From the NCBI RefSeq assembly GCF_029277305.1, contig NZ_CP119526.1: a stretch of DNA of 64,000 nucleotides, one strand, 5' to 3'. This DNA is from Guptibacillus hwajinpoensis (GTDB taxonomy: Bacteria > Bacillota > Bacilli > Bacillales > Guptibacillaceae). Under the pieces are notes generated by a model that saw only the letters and a list, made by a program, of their open reading frames with translations, searched no databases and was not told where the DNA came from. Every line of letters starts with the position of its first letter. The first letter of the stretch is position 1. Shown here in pieces: positions 1-8,684 of the stretch. Position numbers and translations under genes: made by a program.

Positions 1-1072
1 TCAATATAAAGTATCTCCATTCTTAGTTTTTTATCTAGTTCACTCTGTTCAAGTAGGTGTCGGTGTAATGGGATTTCAGCGGATCAGCGCAAGTACAGCT
101 GGAAATGATGCTTGGATCTCTGTTTTTGGAGCTGGTCTCAGTTTACATATTATCATTTTTCTCATATATAAAATTCTTAACAAAGAAAAAGGAGATATCA
201 TATCCCTACACAAGAACCTTTTTGGTAAGTGGATCGGGGGATTACTAAGCTGGATCGTCATCGTTTATTTTGTTGCAATGAGTATTACCGTGCTTAGAAC
301 GTATATCGAGGTTATTCAAGTGTGGATGTTTCCAGATTTAAACAAGTGGCTTTTTGGAGGAGTGTTTCTACTTCTAACTTATTATTGTTTGTCAGGTGGG
401 TTTCGCGTAGTTGCAGGTATATCGTTCTTTGGCGTGGTTCTACCTTTTTATCTAGTTTTGACAATGCTTTTTCCAGTATTTTATGGCCATTTTCAAGACC
501 TCCTTCCTATTTTCAACCACTCTGTTAAAGAAATATACGAAGGAGTAAAAGGAGCATCCCTTTCTTTTTTAGGATTTACTACGCTCTTTTTATACTATCC
601 ATTTATTAAAGAACCGGAAAAATCTCATCGCTGGGCACAGGGGGGGCATTTATTAACAACCATTATGTATACAGTTCTCATGATTGTAACGATTGCCTAT
701 TTTAGTACAGCTCAACTAGAAAAAACGATTTGGGCGACGTTAACTACTTGGAAAATTGCTGAGATGCCATTTGTGCAACGGTTTGAATACATTGGGATTG
801 CTTCCTGGGCATTGGTTATTCTTCCTAATCTCTGTATTACCGTATGGGCAGGAGGAAGAGGGATAAGGAGGCTATTGAAGGTCAGTCAAAAGTCCGTAAC
901 CATCCCGTTGTTATTTCTCATTTTAGTATTGAGTAGTCTTTTTGCGAAACGTGAAAACATTGATCTATTAAACGAATACACAAGCAAGGTGGGTTTCTAT
1001 TTTGTGTATATATATGTCCCTCTTCTATTTGTTATACAGTACGTCAAAAGTAAAGTGGTGAAAGCGAAATGA
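1..1072 (+). CDS. Spore germination receptor GerB-type permease, 5' partial
   Basis: Membrane subunit of a nutrient germination receptor, which sits in the spore inner membrane and senses germinants together with GerA- and GerC-type partners. The frame is open from base 2, upstream of the first ATG at 68, and the residues before that ATG (ending HSVQVGVGVMGFQ) match the usual start of the first GerB helix. About ten N-terminal residues therefore lie outside the window. Some 355 codons with about ten hydrophobic segments are present, close to the family length near 365. The stop overlaps the start of the GerC-type gene by 4 bases (ATGA), so the two are translationally coupled. The ligand cannot be inferred. 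Family call is firm. Confidence 0.92.
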   Translation, partial: QYKVSPFLVFYLVHSVQVGVGVMGFQRISASTAGNDAWISVFGAGLSLHIIIFLIYKILNKEKGDIISLHKNLFGKWIGGLLSWIVIVYFVAMSITVLRTYIEVIQVWMFPDLNKWLFGGVFLLLTYYCLSGGFRVVAGISFFGVVLPFYLVLTMLFPVFYGHFQDLLPIFNHSVKEIYEGVKGASLSFLGFTTLFLYYPFIKEPEKSHRWAQGGHLLTTIMYTVLMIVTIAYFSTAQLEKTIWATLTTWKIAEMPFVQRFEYIGIASWALVILPNLCITVWAGGRGIRRLLKVSQKSVTIPLLFLILVLSSLFAKRENIDLLNEYTSKVGFYFVYIYVPLLFVIQYVKSKVVKAK

Positions 1073-2151
1073 GGCGTTCATTCAATTTGTTTCTTATTAT
1101 CCTTTTACTAACTGGATGTGTACAGCAGAGTATTCTTGATGATATCCAAATGGTTACCATAATCGGATATGATCTACCGGATGAAGATAAAGAAGATGGT
1201 CTTATCAAAGGAATAGCTGTAGCACCGCAATATCTTGCGGATGGGAAAATTGAAAATAATGTGTTTGTTGAGACCGCTAAGCTAAGTAAGGAAATAAGAA
1301 GTCAGTACAATTCTAAATCCCCAAAACCGATTGTAAGCGGAAAGCTTGAAGTCGCAATGTTCAGTCGAGAAATTGCCGAAACAGAGGGTGTCACTGGATT
1401 GGTTGATACACTACACAGAGATCCTTCTATTGGCTCAAGGGTGTTTCTTGGCATTGCAAATGGAGACACAGAAGAATTACTTAGTACAAATTACGGTAAT
1501 GTGGACACGGGTACCTATTTTCAAGATATTCTAAAACACAATAGCAAGCATGGGATGTTACCAGAAACAAATCTTCATAGCTTTCTTTACTCGTATTACT
1601 CAGAAGGAAGTGATCCATTTCTTCCAATACTTGATCGAGATGGTGATAAGGTTAAAATCACAGGCATTGGATTATTAGATGGAGGTAAAATGGTTAGTGA
1701 ATTAGATGCTGATAACTTATTTACATTTAAGATACTACAAGAAAAGTTTAGCAGTAACGATTCGTTTTCTGTAAACCTTGATCAAGATAAATATGCAGCG
1801 ATTTACAATATTGCTTCAAAGCGAAAAATTGAGTATAACAGTCGTGAAGCGAACAAAATTAAAATAAGGGGGAGTATCTTAGGTGTCATCAAAGAGTACT
1901 CAGGTAAAGCTTTAACACCTGAGGCACTCAAAGAAATTGAGGAAACAATGGAAAAAGATATTGAAAAGCGAGGCACTAAGATGATTCAGTCTTTTCAGGA
2001 GTTGGGAATAGATCCTATAAGCCTTGGTAACGCGGTGCGCAGTAAAACCAGAGGCGAGTTTGACAGAAAAAAATGGATTGATGAATACAAGAATATGGAC
2101 ATTTCCTTTGATATGAATGTGAAAATAACAGAATCAGGTATTATTGAATAA
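1069..2151 (+). CDS. Spore germination receptor GerC-type lipoprotein
   Basis: Lipoprotein subunit of the same germination receptor as the preceding gene, expected on the outer face of the spore inner membrane. The N-terminus MRRSFNLFLIILLLTGC is a lipoprotein signal peptide with lipobox LLTGC. The following segment, with IQMVTIIGYD, is the conserved opening of the GerAC family, and the length of 360 aa is normal. The start codon overlaps the preceding stop, and a strong hairpin follows within 10 bases of the stop, so this is the last gene of the ger operon. A GerA-type subunit would be expected upstream of the window. Such operons are usually transcribed by sigma-G in the forespore, but no promoter is visible here. 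Confidence 0.92.
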   Translation: MRRSFNLFLIILLLTGCVQQSILDDIQMVTIIGYDLPDEDKEDGLIKGIAVAPQYLADGKIENNVFVETAKLSKEIRSQYNSKSPKPIVSGKLEVAMFSREIAETEGVTGLVDTLHRDPSIGSRVFLGIANGDTEELLSTNYGNVDTGTYFQDILKHNSKHGMLPETNLHSFLYSYYSEGSDPFLPILDRDGDKVKITGIGLLDGGKMVSELDADNLFTFKILQEKFSSNDSFSVNLDQDKYAAIYNIASKRKIEYNSREANKIKIRGSILGVIKEYSGKALTPEALKEIEETMEKDIEKRGTKMIQSFQELGIDPISLGNAVRSKTRGEFDRKKWIDEYKNMDISFDMNVKITESGIIE

Positions 2152-2157
2152 ATTAAT

Positions 2158-2184
2158 GAAAGGCATCCATGTTGGATGCCTTTC
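2158..2184. terminator. Intrinsic terminator between convergent gerC-type and FMN reductase genes
   Basis: An 11-base stem (GAAAGGCATCC with GGATGCCTTTC) around a 5-base loop lies between the convergent stops at 2151 and 2189, so it can serve both strands. Confidence 0.85.
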
Positions 2185-2188
2185 AACA

Positions 2189-2737
2189 TTATTTAATTTC
2201 AATATGATGTTCAAGCGTCTTTGTTAGTGAAACAAACTCTTCGACGACAACAGTTAATCGTTCTTTCGCCTTATCATCAATCATGTACCCTTTGTCATCG
2301 AAGCATGTTGGATCTGCGCAGAATTGATCGGGAAGAACTAGAGCGTAAAGTCCACGCATAACGGTTCTCATATTATTCAACGCATTAATTCCACCTTTTC
2401 CGCCGCCTCCAACAGATGCTAAGACAGTAGGTTTATGCTTAAAGTGACTACCACCTAAGAAATCAAGAGCATTCTTGAGAGCACCGCTCATCCCGTTATG
2501 GTATTCAGGTGAACAGATTACGAAAGCATCTGCCTTTGTAGCATGATTTACTAAGCGCTGCACTTCTGGATGGTTAAGATCTTCTTTTCTGCCTTTAAAA
2601 AGCGGAAGATCATGAAATCCAGCATCAAATGTCAGCACCTCAATTCCTTTTTCGTCTAATTGATCTGTAATCGTATTCGTTAAATTCCGAGTCATTGATT
2701 TCTCTCTAGGACTCCCATTCATTACTAGTACTTTCAC
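2189..2737 (-). CDS. NADPH-dependent FMN reductase family protein
   Basis: Flavodoxin-fold oxidoreductase of the NADPH-dependent FMN reductase/azoreductase type, which reduces flavins, quinones or azo compounds in the cytosol. The N-terminus MKVLVMNGSPREKSMTRNL carries the FMN phosphate-binding loop NGSPR, and CSPEYHNGMSGALKNALDFL is the second signature of the family. Length 182 aa is normal. The start is GTG at 2737, with SD GAGAGGAG about 8 bases upstream. It appears monocistronic, sharing a terminator with the convergent ger operon. The physiological substrate cannot be read from the sequence. Confidence 0.88.
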   Translation of the reverse strand: MKVLVMNGSPREKSMTRNLTNTITDQLDEKGIEVLTFDAGFHDLPLFKGRKEDLNHPEVQRLVNHATKADAFVICSPEYHNGMSGALKNALDFLGGSHFKHKPTVLASVGGGGKGGINALNNMRTVMRGLYALVLPDQFCADPTCFDDKGYMIDDKAKERLTVVVEEFVSLTKTLEHHIEIK

Positions 2738-2861
2738 AATGAAACTCCTCTCTAACCATTTATTATTTTGAATTAAGATTCTGATAATCTATTACTAGTA
2801 TATGTGAAATCTGTACATACTAAATCGTCTGAAGGTACGAATATAATCTCATACTTTAGTC

Positions 2862-3515
2862 TTATGCTTCTTCACCAAACCAGTGCTCTTTAGTTGCTAG
2901 TAGTGCTGCTTGAGTTCGATCATGGACATCCAACTTGGAGAGTATACTACTTACATGCGTTTTAACGGTTTTTTCTGTTATATAAAGAGTAGAAGCAATT
3001 TCTTTATTGCTTTTGCCAAGAGTGATTTCTCTTAATACATCTCTCTCCCTCTTTGTAAGTGTTTCGAAACGAGGCTCCTTTTCATCCTTTTTAGTTTCTG
3101 TCATATGTGACATTAACTGATCAGTAGCCAGTGGATGAAGGTGTCTCTTGCCACTGTATGCGGCACGAATGGTATAAATAAGTTCGTCAGGGTCGATGTC
3201 TTTCAATTGATACCCTTCTGCACCTGCTCTTATAGCAGGGAGGACGTGATCTTGATCAGAAAAGCTAGTTAAAATAATGATTTTCATACCTGGGTATTTC
3301 TGTTTCAGTTGTTTAGTTGCTTCAATTCCGTCCATTTCTGGCATAATTAAATCCATTAAAACAACATCTGGTTGTAGCTGTTTTGCGAGTGTCACGGCTT
3401 CTAACCCAGTTGATGCTTCTCCAACGATTTCAATATCCGGTTGTGATTGCAAAAATAACCTTAATCCTTTTCGAACCAAAAGGTGGTCGTCTGCGAGAAG
3501 AAGTTTCATTCTCAT
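2862..3515 (-). CDS. LuxR/NarL-family response regulator
   Basis: Transcription factor of a two-component system, phosphorylated by the GAF kinase encoded just upstream. The N-terminal receiver domain (residues about 1-120) has the acidic pair ADD near residue 10, the phospho-acceptor Asp in DVVLMDLIMPEMDG and the conserved Lys in YQLKD. The C-terminal LuxR-type helix-turn-helix begins LTKRERDVLREITLGKSNKEIA. Length 217 aa is typical. SD AGAGGAG precedes the ATG by about 6 bases. A repeat element fills the gap between kinase and regulator genes, so co-transcription must pass through it. The nearest named relatives from memory are B. subtilis YhcZ and staphylococcal AirR, because of the kinase type. 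Confidence 0.92.
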   Translation of the reverse strand: MRMKLLLADDHLLVRKGLRLFLQSQPDIEIVGEASTGLEAVTLAKQLQPDVVLMDLIMPEMDGIEATKQLKQKYPGMKIIILTSFSDQDHVLPAIRAGAEGYQLKDIDPDELIYTIRAAYSGKRHLHPLATDQLMSHMTETKKDEKEPRFETLTKRERDVLREITLGKSNKEIASTLYITEKTVKTHVSSILSKLDVHDRTQAALLATKEHWFGEEA

Positions 3516-3534
3516 CTTGTCTCCTCTTTATATT

Positions 3535-3683
3535 AGTCTGTGTTCGTAGACGTTGTTGGTATAAGTTTAAAAGTATTCTTTTTTGAAAAACCACTCTTAG
3601 CTGATTGGAGCGGAAGGAGGCTCACCGCCCGCCCCGCGGAAAGCGAGCATCCTGGAGCGGAAATACACCACAAAAGAGAGCCT
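3535..3683 (+). repeat. Palindromic intergenic repeat, copy 1 (internally deleted)
   Basis: Member of the repeat family seen at 31321-31542 and elsewhere in this window. It has a degraded left end containing CGTAGACGTTGTTG, the core starting ATTGGAGCGGAAGGAGGCTC and a truncated right end AAAAGAGAGCC. Relative to full copies it lacks about 60 bases of the core, with a junction at the trinucleotide GGA. It lies between the kinase and regulator genes. Confidence 0.8.
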
Positions 3684-3688
3684 TCTAT

Positions 3689-5281
3689 TTATAATGGAAG
3701 AACAACTTTAATTTTCGTGCCTTTATTTACGTCACTCTTGATAGACAAACTGCCTCCAAGCACATCTGCTCGTTCTCTCATCCCTTTTAATCCAAGTGTG
3801 TAATCACCAAGCGTTCCATGGTTAAACCCTCGACCTTTGTCTTCAATAGTTAGTGATGCATTTTGATCATCAATATTTAGGAAGAGACTCACTTCTTTCA
3901 CACGTGCGTGCTTTTGAACGTTGTTAAGAGATTCCTGTCCAATGCGAAAGAGTGCTTCTTCAATCGGTCCTGGTAGCATCTTCAGTCCAGTGATGTGACA
4001 GGTCGGCTTGAGATCTAGCCCCATTGCATATGTTTCCAGAGATGTCATGATTCCTGCTTCTATACCTACTGGACGAAGTTGCCAGATTAACGTTTTCATA
4101 TCACGCATAGCTTCCTGGGACATTTGCTGAATATCCTTAAGGGCATCTCGCAAGATTGGATTGTTCTCCTGCAAGTCACGTGCTCCTCTTGCTGTCATTG
4201 AAAGAGAGAAAAGTTTTTGACTCACAGAGTCATGTAAATCTCTCGCTAATCTATTTCGTTCTTCTGAGATCATTAATTCCTGTCTCTTTTCGTTAATTCT
4301 AGAATGTTCAATAGCAAGAGCAGTGTGATCAGCGATGGCTTTTAACACGTCCCCATCGCTCTGATCAAAGTCTGTTTTCTTATCGCTTAAAGCAAAGAGA
4401 ATACCTACATGGTTATTTCGGATAGACACATTTCTAGCAATAATAACCTGAGATTGTTTGAAGAAAGATAATTGATTTCTTTTTAAAAGTATAGGCTTCT
4501 CAAATTGAATAGCATCGATCAATTCTGTGAAATCCTCACTTCCAAACAACTGCTCAACTTTTTGTAAACGACCTTCTGAATAAAAAGAGTGAAGAAAGAT
4601 CTGATTCTCTTCTTCCGTGCAATACCCCACAATCGGCCATTCAAAGGAAATAGCCGTTCGTTCTACTATACCGTTGATGATGTCCACACCTTGTTCGCGC
4701 TTCCACAATTCTCTTGTTAATGTTTCAAGCTTTGCATATTGCTCAGCTCGTTTCTGCTCGTTTTGAAACAACTTTGTACGCTTAATGGCTGTACCAATTT
4801 GGTATGCAACCGATTCAAGTAATGTTAATTCTTCTTCATTGAAGTTCTCTTTACCAGGAGATCCTACATTTAATAGTCCAAAAGTTTCGCCTGCTGCCGT
4901 TAATGGAACGGTTGCATGGTGAGTAAGGCCTTCTGTATCCCCGAGGTCGTTCTTTACTGCGTCTTCAAGTCGTTTGCATTCGATAATATTAAAAGCTTGA
5001 TGTAATTTGCCATCCCAGTACTTATTTAAACACCAGCATGTACCCGTACACATCGGACTCTTATTGTTCATAGAAAGAGCTTGTGGTAGTCGGATGTCTG
5101 CGGTACAAGTGAAATCATACTTCCCGTCAGATAGAAAGATCCACCCGGTTTGAAGTCCTATTACATCTAGAAGTTCTTCAAGAACGGATTGGAGCATAGG
5201 CTGTAAATCGCTTGAACGGTTTAATGTTTCTGCGATGGTTTTTAAAGTCAATAACTCACGTTCATGTTGCTGATCGTCCAC
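3689..5281 (-). CDS. GAF-domain sensor histidine kinase (NarX/DegS type, cysteine-rich GAF)
   Basis: Cytosolic sensor kinase partner of the response regulator downstream. Two GAF-like regions occupy roughly residues 20-165 and 195-335. HisKA_3 dimerisation follows, with the phosphorylated His in RDLHDSVSQ, then an HATPase domain with N-box NNVQKHARVKEVS and G-box LGLKGMRERADVLGG. No membrane segment is seen. The first GAF region holds a cysteine set, C78-x3-C82-x-C84-x17-C102, which resembles the iron-sulfur GAF of the staphylococcal oxygen sensor AirS and of YhcY. Redox or oxygen sensing is therefore inferred, not shown. I chose GTG at 5281 because GGGGGAA lies 7 bases upstream; a TTG at 5296 in the same frame has no ribosome binding site. 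Confidence 0.88.
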   Translation of the reverse strand: MDDQQHERELLTLKTIAETLNRSSDLQPMLQSVLEELLDVIGLQTGWIFLSDGKYDFTCTADIRLPQALSMNNKSPMCTGTCWCLNKYWDGKLHQAFNIIECKRLEDAVKNDLGDTEGLTHHATVPLTAAGETFGLLNVGSPGKENFNEEELTLLESVAYQIGTAIKRTKLFQNEQKRAEQYAKLETLTRELWKREQGVDIINGIVERTAISFEWPIVGYCTEEENQIFLHSFYSEGRLQKVEQLFGSEDFTELIDAIQFEKPILLKRNQLSFFKQSQVIIARNVSIRNNHVGILFALSDKKTDFDQSDGDVLKAIADHTALAIEHSRINEKRQELMISEERNRLARDLHDSVSQKLFSLSMTARGARDLQENNPILRDALKDIQQMSQEAMRDMKTLIWQLRPVGIEAGIMTSLETYAMGLDLKPTCHITGLKMLPGPIEEALFRIGQESLNNVQKHARVKEVSLFLNIDDQNASLTIEDKGRGFNHGTLGDYTLGLKGMRERADVLGGSLSIKSDVNKGTKIKVVLPL

Positions 5282-5452
5282 ATACCATTCCCCCAATATT
5301 CAAACAAATCAACCGAATTCATTATACTATAAACACGGTTGTACTCTAAATGCCTATTAATACATGTAGAAATGAAGTGAATTTCATTTTGTTACTGGAT
5401 AATGTATGTATTGTAAAAATTGTATCGATATGAATACGTTTTCAATTATTCT

Positions 5453-5478
5453 GTTATTCTAATCTTGTAACTGGGTAC
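5453..5478 (+). promoter_or_regulatory. Candidate sigma-B promoter of the universal stress protein gene
   Basis: GTTATT, 14 bases, then GGGTAC resembles the sigma-B consensus GTTTAA-N13-15-GGGTAT. It is placed 34 bases before the usp start. The -35 match is partial, so this is tentative. Confidence 0.4.
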
Positions 5479-5511
5479 ATCACTATTAATTCAAACTTTG
5501 AGGAGGAAGAG

Positions 5512-6009
5512 ATGATGTACAGTAAAATCGTAGTGGCATATGATCGTTCGGAAGATAGTGAGAAGGCGCTTCAACAAGCTGTTAAGCTGGCAGAATTAAA
5601 CCATGCTTCGATTCATTTGGTGCACGTCTCAAAGGAGTCAAATAAATTTACGACTCAGCCTGAAACTCGAATTCCTTATGGAACAGGAAGTATTGGTAAT
5701 GAAGGTCATGCGGGTGTTCCGTCTCCTGTTCAAGAATCAGGAAGTGACGGTGTTCTCATTGAAAAGAGTAAGGGCGAAGCATTATTAAGAGAAGTGAAAG
5801 AAACTCTGTATCATATGGGTGTAAATGTTCAGTCAGAGGTGAGGGTGGGAGATCCAGCTAAAGAGATTGTTGACCATGCTGTAATGACAGAAGCTGATTT
5901 AATTGTAATTGGGAGTAGGGGTCTGAGTGGTATGAAAAAATGGATGCTGGGTAGTGTTAGTCAGAAAGTAGCGCAGCAGTCTCCTTGTCCTGTCTTAATT
6001 GTGAAATAG
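5512..6009 (+). CDS. Universal stress protein, UspA family
   Basis: Single-domain universal stress protein of 165 aa, a cytosolic nucleotide-binding fold linked to stress survival. It begins MMYSKIVVAYDRSEDSEKAL, where the Asp at the end of strand 1 is the usual adenine contact. It ends with the ATP-binding signature GSRGLSGMKKWMLGSVSQKV, which keeps the G-2x-G-9x-G-S pattern, so it should bind ATP. An insert of about 45 residues rich in Gly, Pro and Ser separates strand 2 from helix 2, as in many Bacillus members. AGGAGG lies 6 bases before the first ATG. A second in-frame ATG follows immediately. Flanked by a candidate sigma-B promoter and a clear terminator, it is monocistronic. Confidence 0.93.
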   Translation: MMYSKIVVAYDRSEDSEKALQQAVKLAELNHASIHLVHVSKESNKFTTQPETRIPYGTGSIGNEGHAGVPSPVQESGSDGVLIEKSKGEALLREVKETLYHMGVNVQSEVRVGDPAKEIVDHAVMTEADLIVIGSRGLSGMKKWMLGSVSQKVAQQSPCPVLIVK

Positions 6010-6013
6010 TATC

Positions 6014-6046
6014 AAAAGCCCGGTGTGTTAATACCCGGGCTTTTTT
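6014..6046 (+). terminator. Intrinsic terminator of the usp gene
   Basis: Stem AGCCCGG/CCGGGCT followed by six T residues, starting 5 bases after the stop codon. Confidence 0.9.
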
Positions 6047-6064
6047 GATGCACAAATGCTTATA

Positions 6065-6424
6065 TTACCAACAGAGTTTGACCGTTACTTCACTACAGTT
6101 ATCCTCGTTTCCAGCTGTAAGGTCAATTCGAATCGCATCAGGAGTGAAAGCGGTATGAAAGGATGATGTCACGCCAGCACTCCTGATAAGCATTTCCAAA
6201 TGCGAATGATCATTTTTCTGAGCTGCATCTTTTAACTCATGCGCAAAGTTAGTGTCTCTTTGAACTTTCTCAAGAAGTATCTGTGCTTCGTTCATGAGTT
6301 GACAAGAGGTATGGGCAGACCTTTGAAAGCGAGTTACTTCTACAGGTGGATAACGTAAAAACGGATAGACGTGAGGGTAAGGATAATAGGGAACCCAATT
6401 AAGCCTGTATTGTTCGTTATACAT
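6065..6424 (-). CDS. Conserved small protein of spore formers, YuzC-like, function unknown
   Basis: Protein of 119 aa with a Tyr/Pro-rich N-terminus (YYPYPHVYPFLRYPPVEVTRF), then a predicted helical segment (LMNEAQILLEKV, ELKDAAQKNDHSHLEMLIRSAG) and a C-terminal beta-rich part (FTPDAIRIDLTA). From memory this arrangement recurs in small Bacillus proteins of unknown role such as YuzC; the assignment is tentative. An upstream ATG at 6445 is in frame, but GGGGAGGA lies 7 bases before the ATG at 6424, which decides the start. It stands alone between the usp terminator and a divergent small membrane protein gene. A sporulation link is only a guess from the family's occurrence. Confidence 0.7.
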   Translation of the reverse strand: MYNEQYRLNWVPYYPYPHVYPFLRYPPVEVTRFQRSAHTSCQLMNEAQILLEKVQRDTNFAHELKDAAQKNDHSHLEMLIRSAGVTSSFHTAFTPDAIRIDLTAGNEDNCSEVTVKLCW

Positions 6425-6562
6425 CTTTGATCCTCCCCAAAACATGATACTATTACCGTATGGATTTCGCTTTGAAAAGTGTATACAAAAGGATGATTTG
6501 AGAAATCCAATTCAAACAGGTTACAATAGTATGGAAGCCGTTTTTTGAAGGGGTAGGGCCAT

Positions 6563-6802
6563 TTGAAGAAGTATATTATTTTTACCATTAGCTTAATTTG
6601 TTTTTATTTTATTGTTAATTTGCTTATGAGTGCTCTCGTAAATACAGCATTTCAGTCTGGATGGTTGGGAGCATGGAGCAAAGGACAACAGTTGACCGAA
6701 AGCTTAACCTTTGGTCTTCTATACAATCCTATTGATTTAATCAGTTTAGTAATCTCATTTGTTGTAAGTATATTTGTTACATCCAAAGTCAAAGTCTCTT
6801 AA
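6563..6802 (+). CDS. Small two-helix membrane protein, function unknown
   Basis: A 79-residue protein with two membrane segments (about residues 4-28 and 52-75) joined by a hydrophilic stretch SGWLGAWSKGQQLTES. The start is TTG at 6563, with GAAGGGG about 8 bases upstream. A hairpin with a T-run directly follows the stop. I do not recognise the family with certainty; small YfzA-like membrane proteins of Bacillus have a similar layout. The gene is divergent from the YuzC-like gene and followed by two fused repeat elements. No function is proposed. Confidence 0.6.
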   Translation: MKKYIIFTISLICFYFIVNLLMSALVNTAFQSGWLGAWSKGQQLTESLTFGLLYNPIDLISLVISFVVSIFVTSKVKVS

Positions 6803-6828
6803 ACCATGTCTAATACATGGTTTTTTTA
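6801..6828 (+). terminator. Intrinsic terminator of the small membrane protein gene
   Basis: Stem AAACCATGT/ACATGGTTT followed by a T-run, at the stop codon of the gene ending at 6802. Confidence 0.85.
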
Positions 6829-6831
6829 TTT

Positions 6832-6989
6832 GGCTCTTTTCTAAAAGATTGTTGCTTTTGAAACAATTATTGAAAAAACCACACTTAGTGATTGGAGCGG
6901 AAGGAGGCTCACCGCCCGCCCCGTGGAAAGCGAGCATCCTGGAGCGGAAATTAACCCACTCATATTCAACAATGTATATGAAAAGAATC
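6832..6989 (+). repeat. Palindromic intergenic repeat, copy 2a (internally deleted)
   Basis: Left end GGCTCTTTTCTAAAAGATTG at 6832, core ATTGGAGCGGAAGGAGGCTC, and right end CAACAATGTATATGAAAAGA. It carries the same deletion as copy 1. Its right end runs directly into copy 2b. Confidence 0.88.
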
Positions 6990-7087
6990 TTTCTAAAAGA
7001 TTATTGCTTTTGAAATAATTATTGAAAAACCACACTTCTTATTGGAGCGGAAATCACCCCCCCCACTTAAAGCGAAAATGAAGAGCC
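6986..7087 (+). repeat. Palindromic intergenic repeat, copy 2b (core almost fully deleted)
   Basis: Left end CTTTCTAAAAGATTATTGC joined to copy 2a, a single TTGGAGCGGAAAT instead of the two that flank the core in full copies, and right end GAAGAGCC. The core has been lost between its 10-base flanking direct repeats TGGAGCGGAA. Confidence 0.8.
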
Positions 7088-7181
7088 TTTTGTTTAAACA
7101 TTTTGATCTGGCAATCCTTTACTCATTAATTGAAAGAATAGTATGATAAGTTTGCGTGGAATATATGTAAAGGAGAATGGG

Positions 7182-8666
7182 ATGAAAGATACTAAACGTA
7201 AGAAAATAGGTATGAAGCTTATACCTGTTCTACTTCTGTTCGGGGCGTTTCTTGTTTATCTTAATTGGAGTCAAAATAGTGAACCAACCTTTGAGATTAA
7301 TAAGGAGTTCAACGAAGTACAAAGTGAAACTAAAGTATTCGAACAAATCTCGCAAGAACTTACTGGCTCATTTATGCCTATAGAATATCAACTTTTTCAA
7401 GATGTGGATCTAGAGAAAGTATTAGTGAAAGAAAGACGGACACTAGAAATAGAAAAGGTATGGATGCAGGATCATTACCTTCACATGATTTACAGTGTAG
7501 ATTTGCTTCCAGAGGATCAGAACGAAAAGGATATACCACAACTTACTTTTAATGAACTTTCTCTGCATTCTAAAGAGAACTCTATCTCAATGAACGTTAA
7601 CAAATTATCGAATAGGGGACCGAATACGATTCCGCAAAGTTATGTGTATAAGCACAAACTATACAGAGGAATTGCGATTAACATGGTAGACTCTGAAGAA
7701 GCATATGACGAATTTCAACAAGTATACGAATGGAACAACGTTGATTACATAACGCTAGTGAATCCTGAAATGGTTCGAGACTCTGGAAGAGGAGAGGCAC
7801 TGGATTCTATTTCTTTCGACACATCGTTCAACCCACAATTTGATCAGACGCTTGAAGCATTCGAACTAAATAAGACAACGAATTTGGACAATGGCCTTCA
7901 AGTAAAGTGGAAGGATTTGGTGTTTAGAATGCATCATCTTAACCTTTCATTTCAGCTTGAGAAAACAGATGAAAACTTGCAAGGTATAACACTTGATACA
8001 GTTTCAAATGGAAAGGTGATGAGCGAAGGATATTATCCAGTAATGAAGAAGGACAATCATTACGAAGTGAGTTTACCTACATTCGAGAGTACTCCTGACA
8101 CCTTTCAAGTTCAGGTGCGTGCATTAGATTTCATCGATCGTAATGAACCACTCTCCTATACAATTAATAGTGAAATGATTAACAGGGGACTTGCGTTGTC
8201 CAAAGGAGATAAGCTAGATGTGTTGGAAGAGCTAGGAACAAGAAATGGAATGACCGTATCATATGCTGGTTTATCCAATGCATTACCTGGCTATGAAGTA
8301 GATGAAGGACCGAGCGATGTGTTAGGCATAGGCATTCAACTTGAAGACATTCCCGGAGACCGGTTTCAGATGTGGTTTAACATGGTAACTGAAGAGATGC
8401 AGAACTTAAAGTACAATAAAACGGAGTCTCAATCAAATTCAGAAGGTTACTATAATGTAGGACCGCTTATTGAAATCAGCAATGAGAATGGGGAGCTAGC
8501 AGAATCATATGGCAGTTCATCTGAGACGATGCCAGATAAAGAGATTCAAGAATTCCATGTAAAGAAAGAATTCTTTAAGCGTTCGAGTGAAGTAACAGTG
8601 AAGCTGAGTCAGTTTCCTATTCATAAGAAAGTAAGTGGTAGCAAAATGACATTTAATCTTCGATAA
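7182..8666 (+). CDS. Membrane-anchored extracytoplasmic protein, function unknown
   Basis: A 494-residue protein with a positively charged N-terminus (KDTKRKKIGMK), one membrane helix at about residues 12-28 and a large, mostly beta-rich outer domain without cysteines. The layout recalls the extracytoplasmic parts of DUF4179/DUF5643 proteins (anti-sigma-factor-like), but no zinc-binding anti-sigma domain precedes the helix, so that role is not supported. The frame is open from an ATG at 7143, but AAAGGAGA sits 6 bases before the ATG at 7182. The acetyltransferase gene starts 18 bases downstream without a terminator between, so the two likely form one transcript. Function unknown. Confidence 0.75.
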   Translation: MKDTKRKKIGMKLIPVLLLFGAFLVYLNWSQNSEPTFEINKEFNEVQSETKVFEQISQELTGSFMPIEYQLFQDVDLEKVLVKERRTLEIEKVWMQDHYLHMIYSVDLLPEDQNEKDIPQLTFNELSLHSKENSISMNVNKLSNRGPNTIPQSYVYKHKLYRGIAINMVDSEEAYDEFQQVYEWNNVDYITLVNPEMVRDSGRGEALDSISFDTSFNPQFDQTLEAFELNKTTNLDNGLQVKWKDLVFRMHHLNLSFQLEKTDENLQGITLDTVSNGKVMSEGYYPVMKKDNHYEVSLPTFESTPDTFQVQVRALDFIDRNEPLSYTINSEMINRGLALSKGDKLDVLEELGTRNGMTVSYAGLSNALPGYEVDEGPSDVLGIGIQLEDIPGDRFQMWFNMVTEEMQNLKYNKTESQSNSEGYYNVGPLIEISNENGELAESYGSSSETMPDKEIQEFHVKKEFFKRSSEVTVKLSQFPIHKKVSGSKMTFNLR

Positions 8667-8684
8667 GAGGAGGTGATTGTGTTC

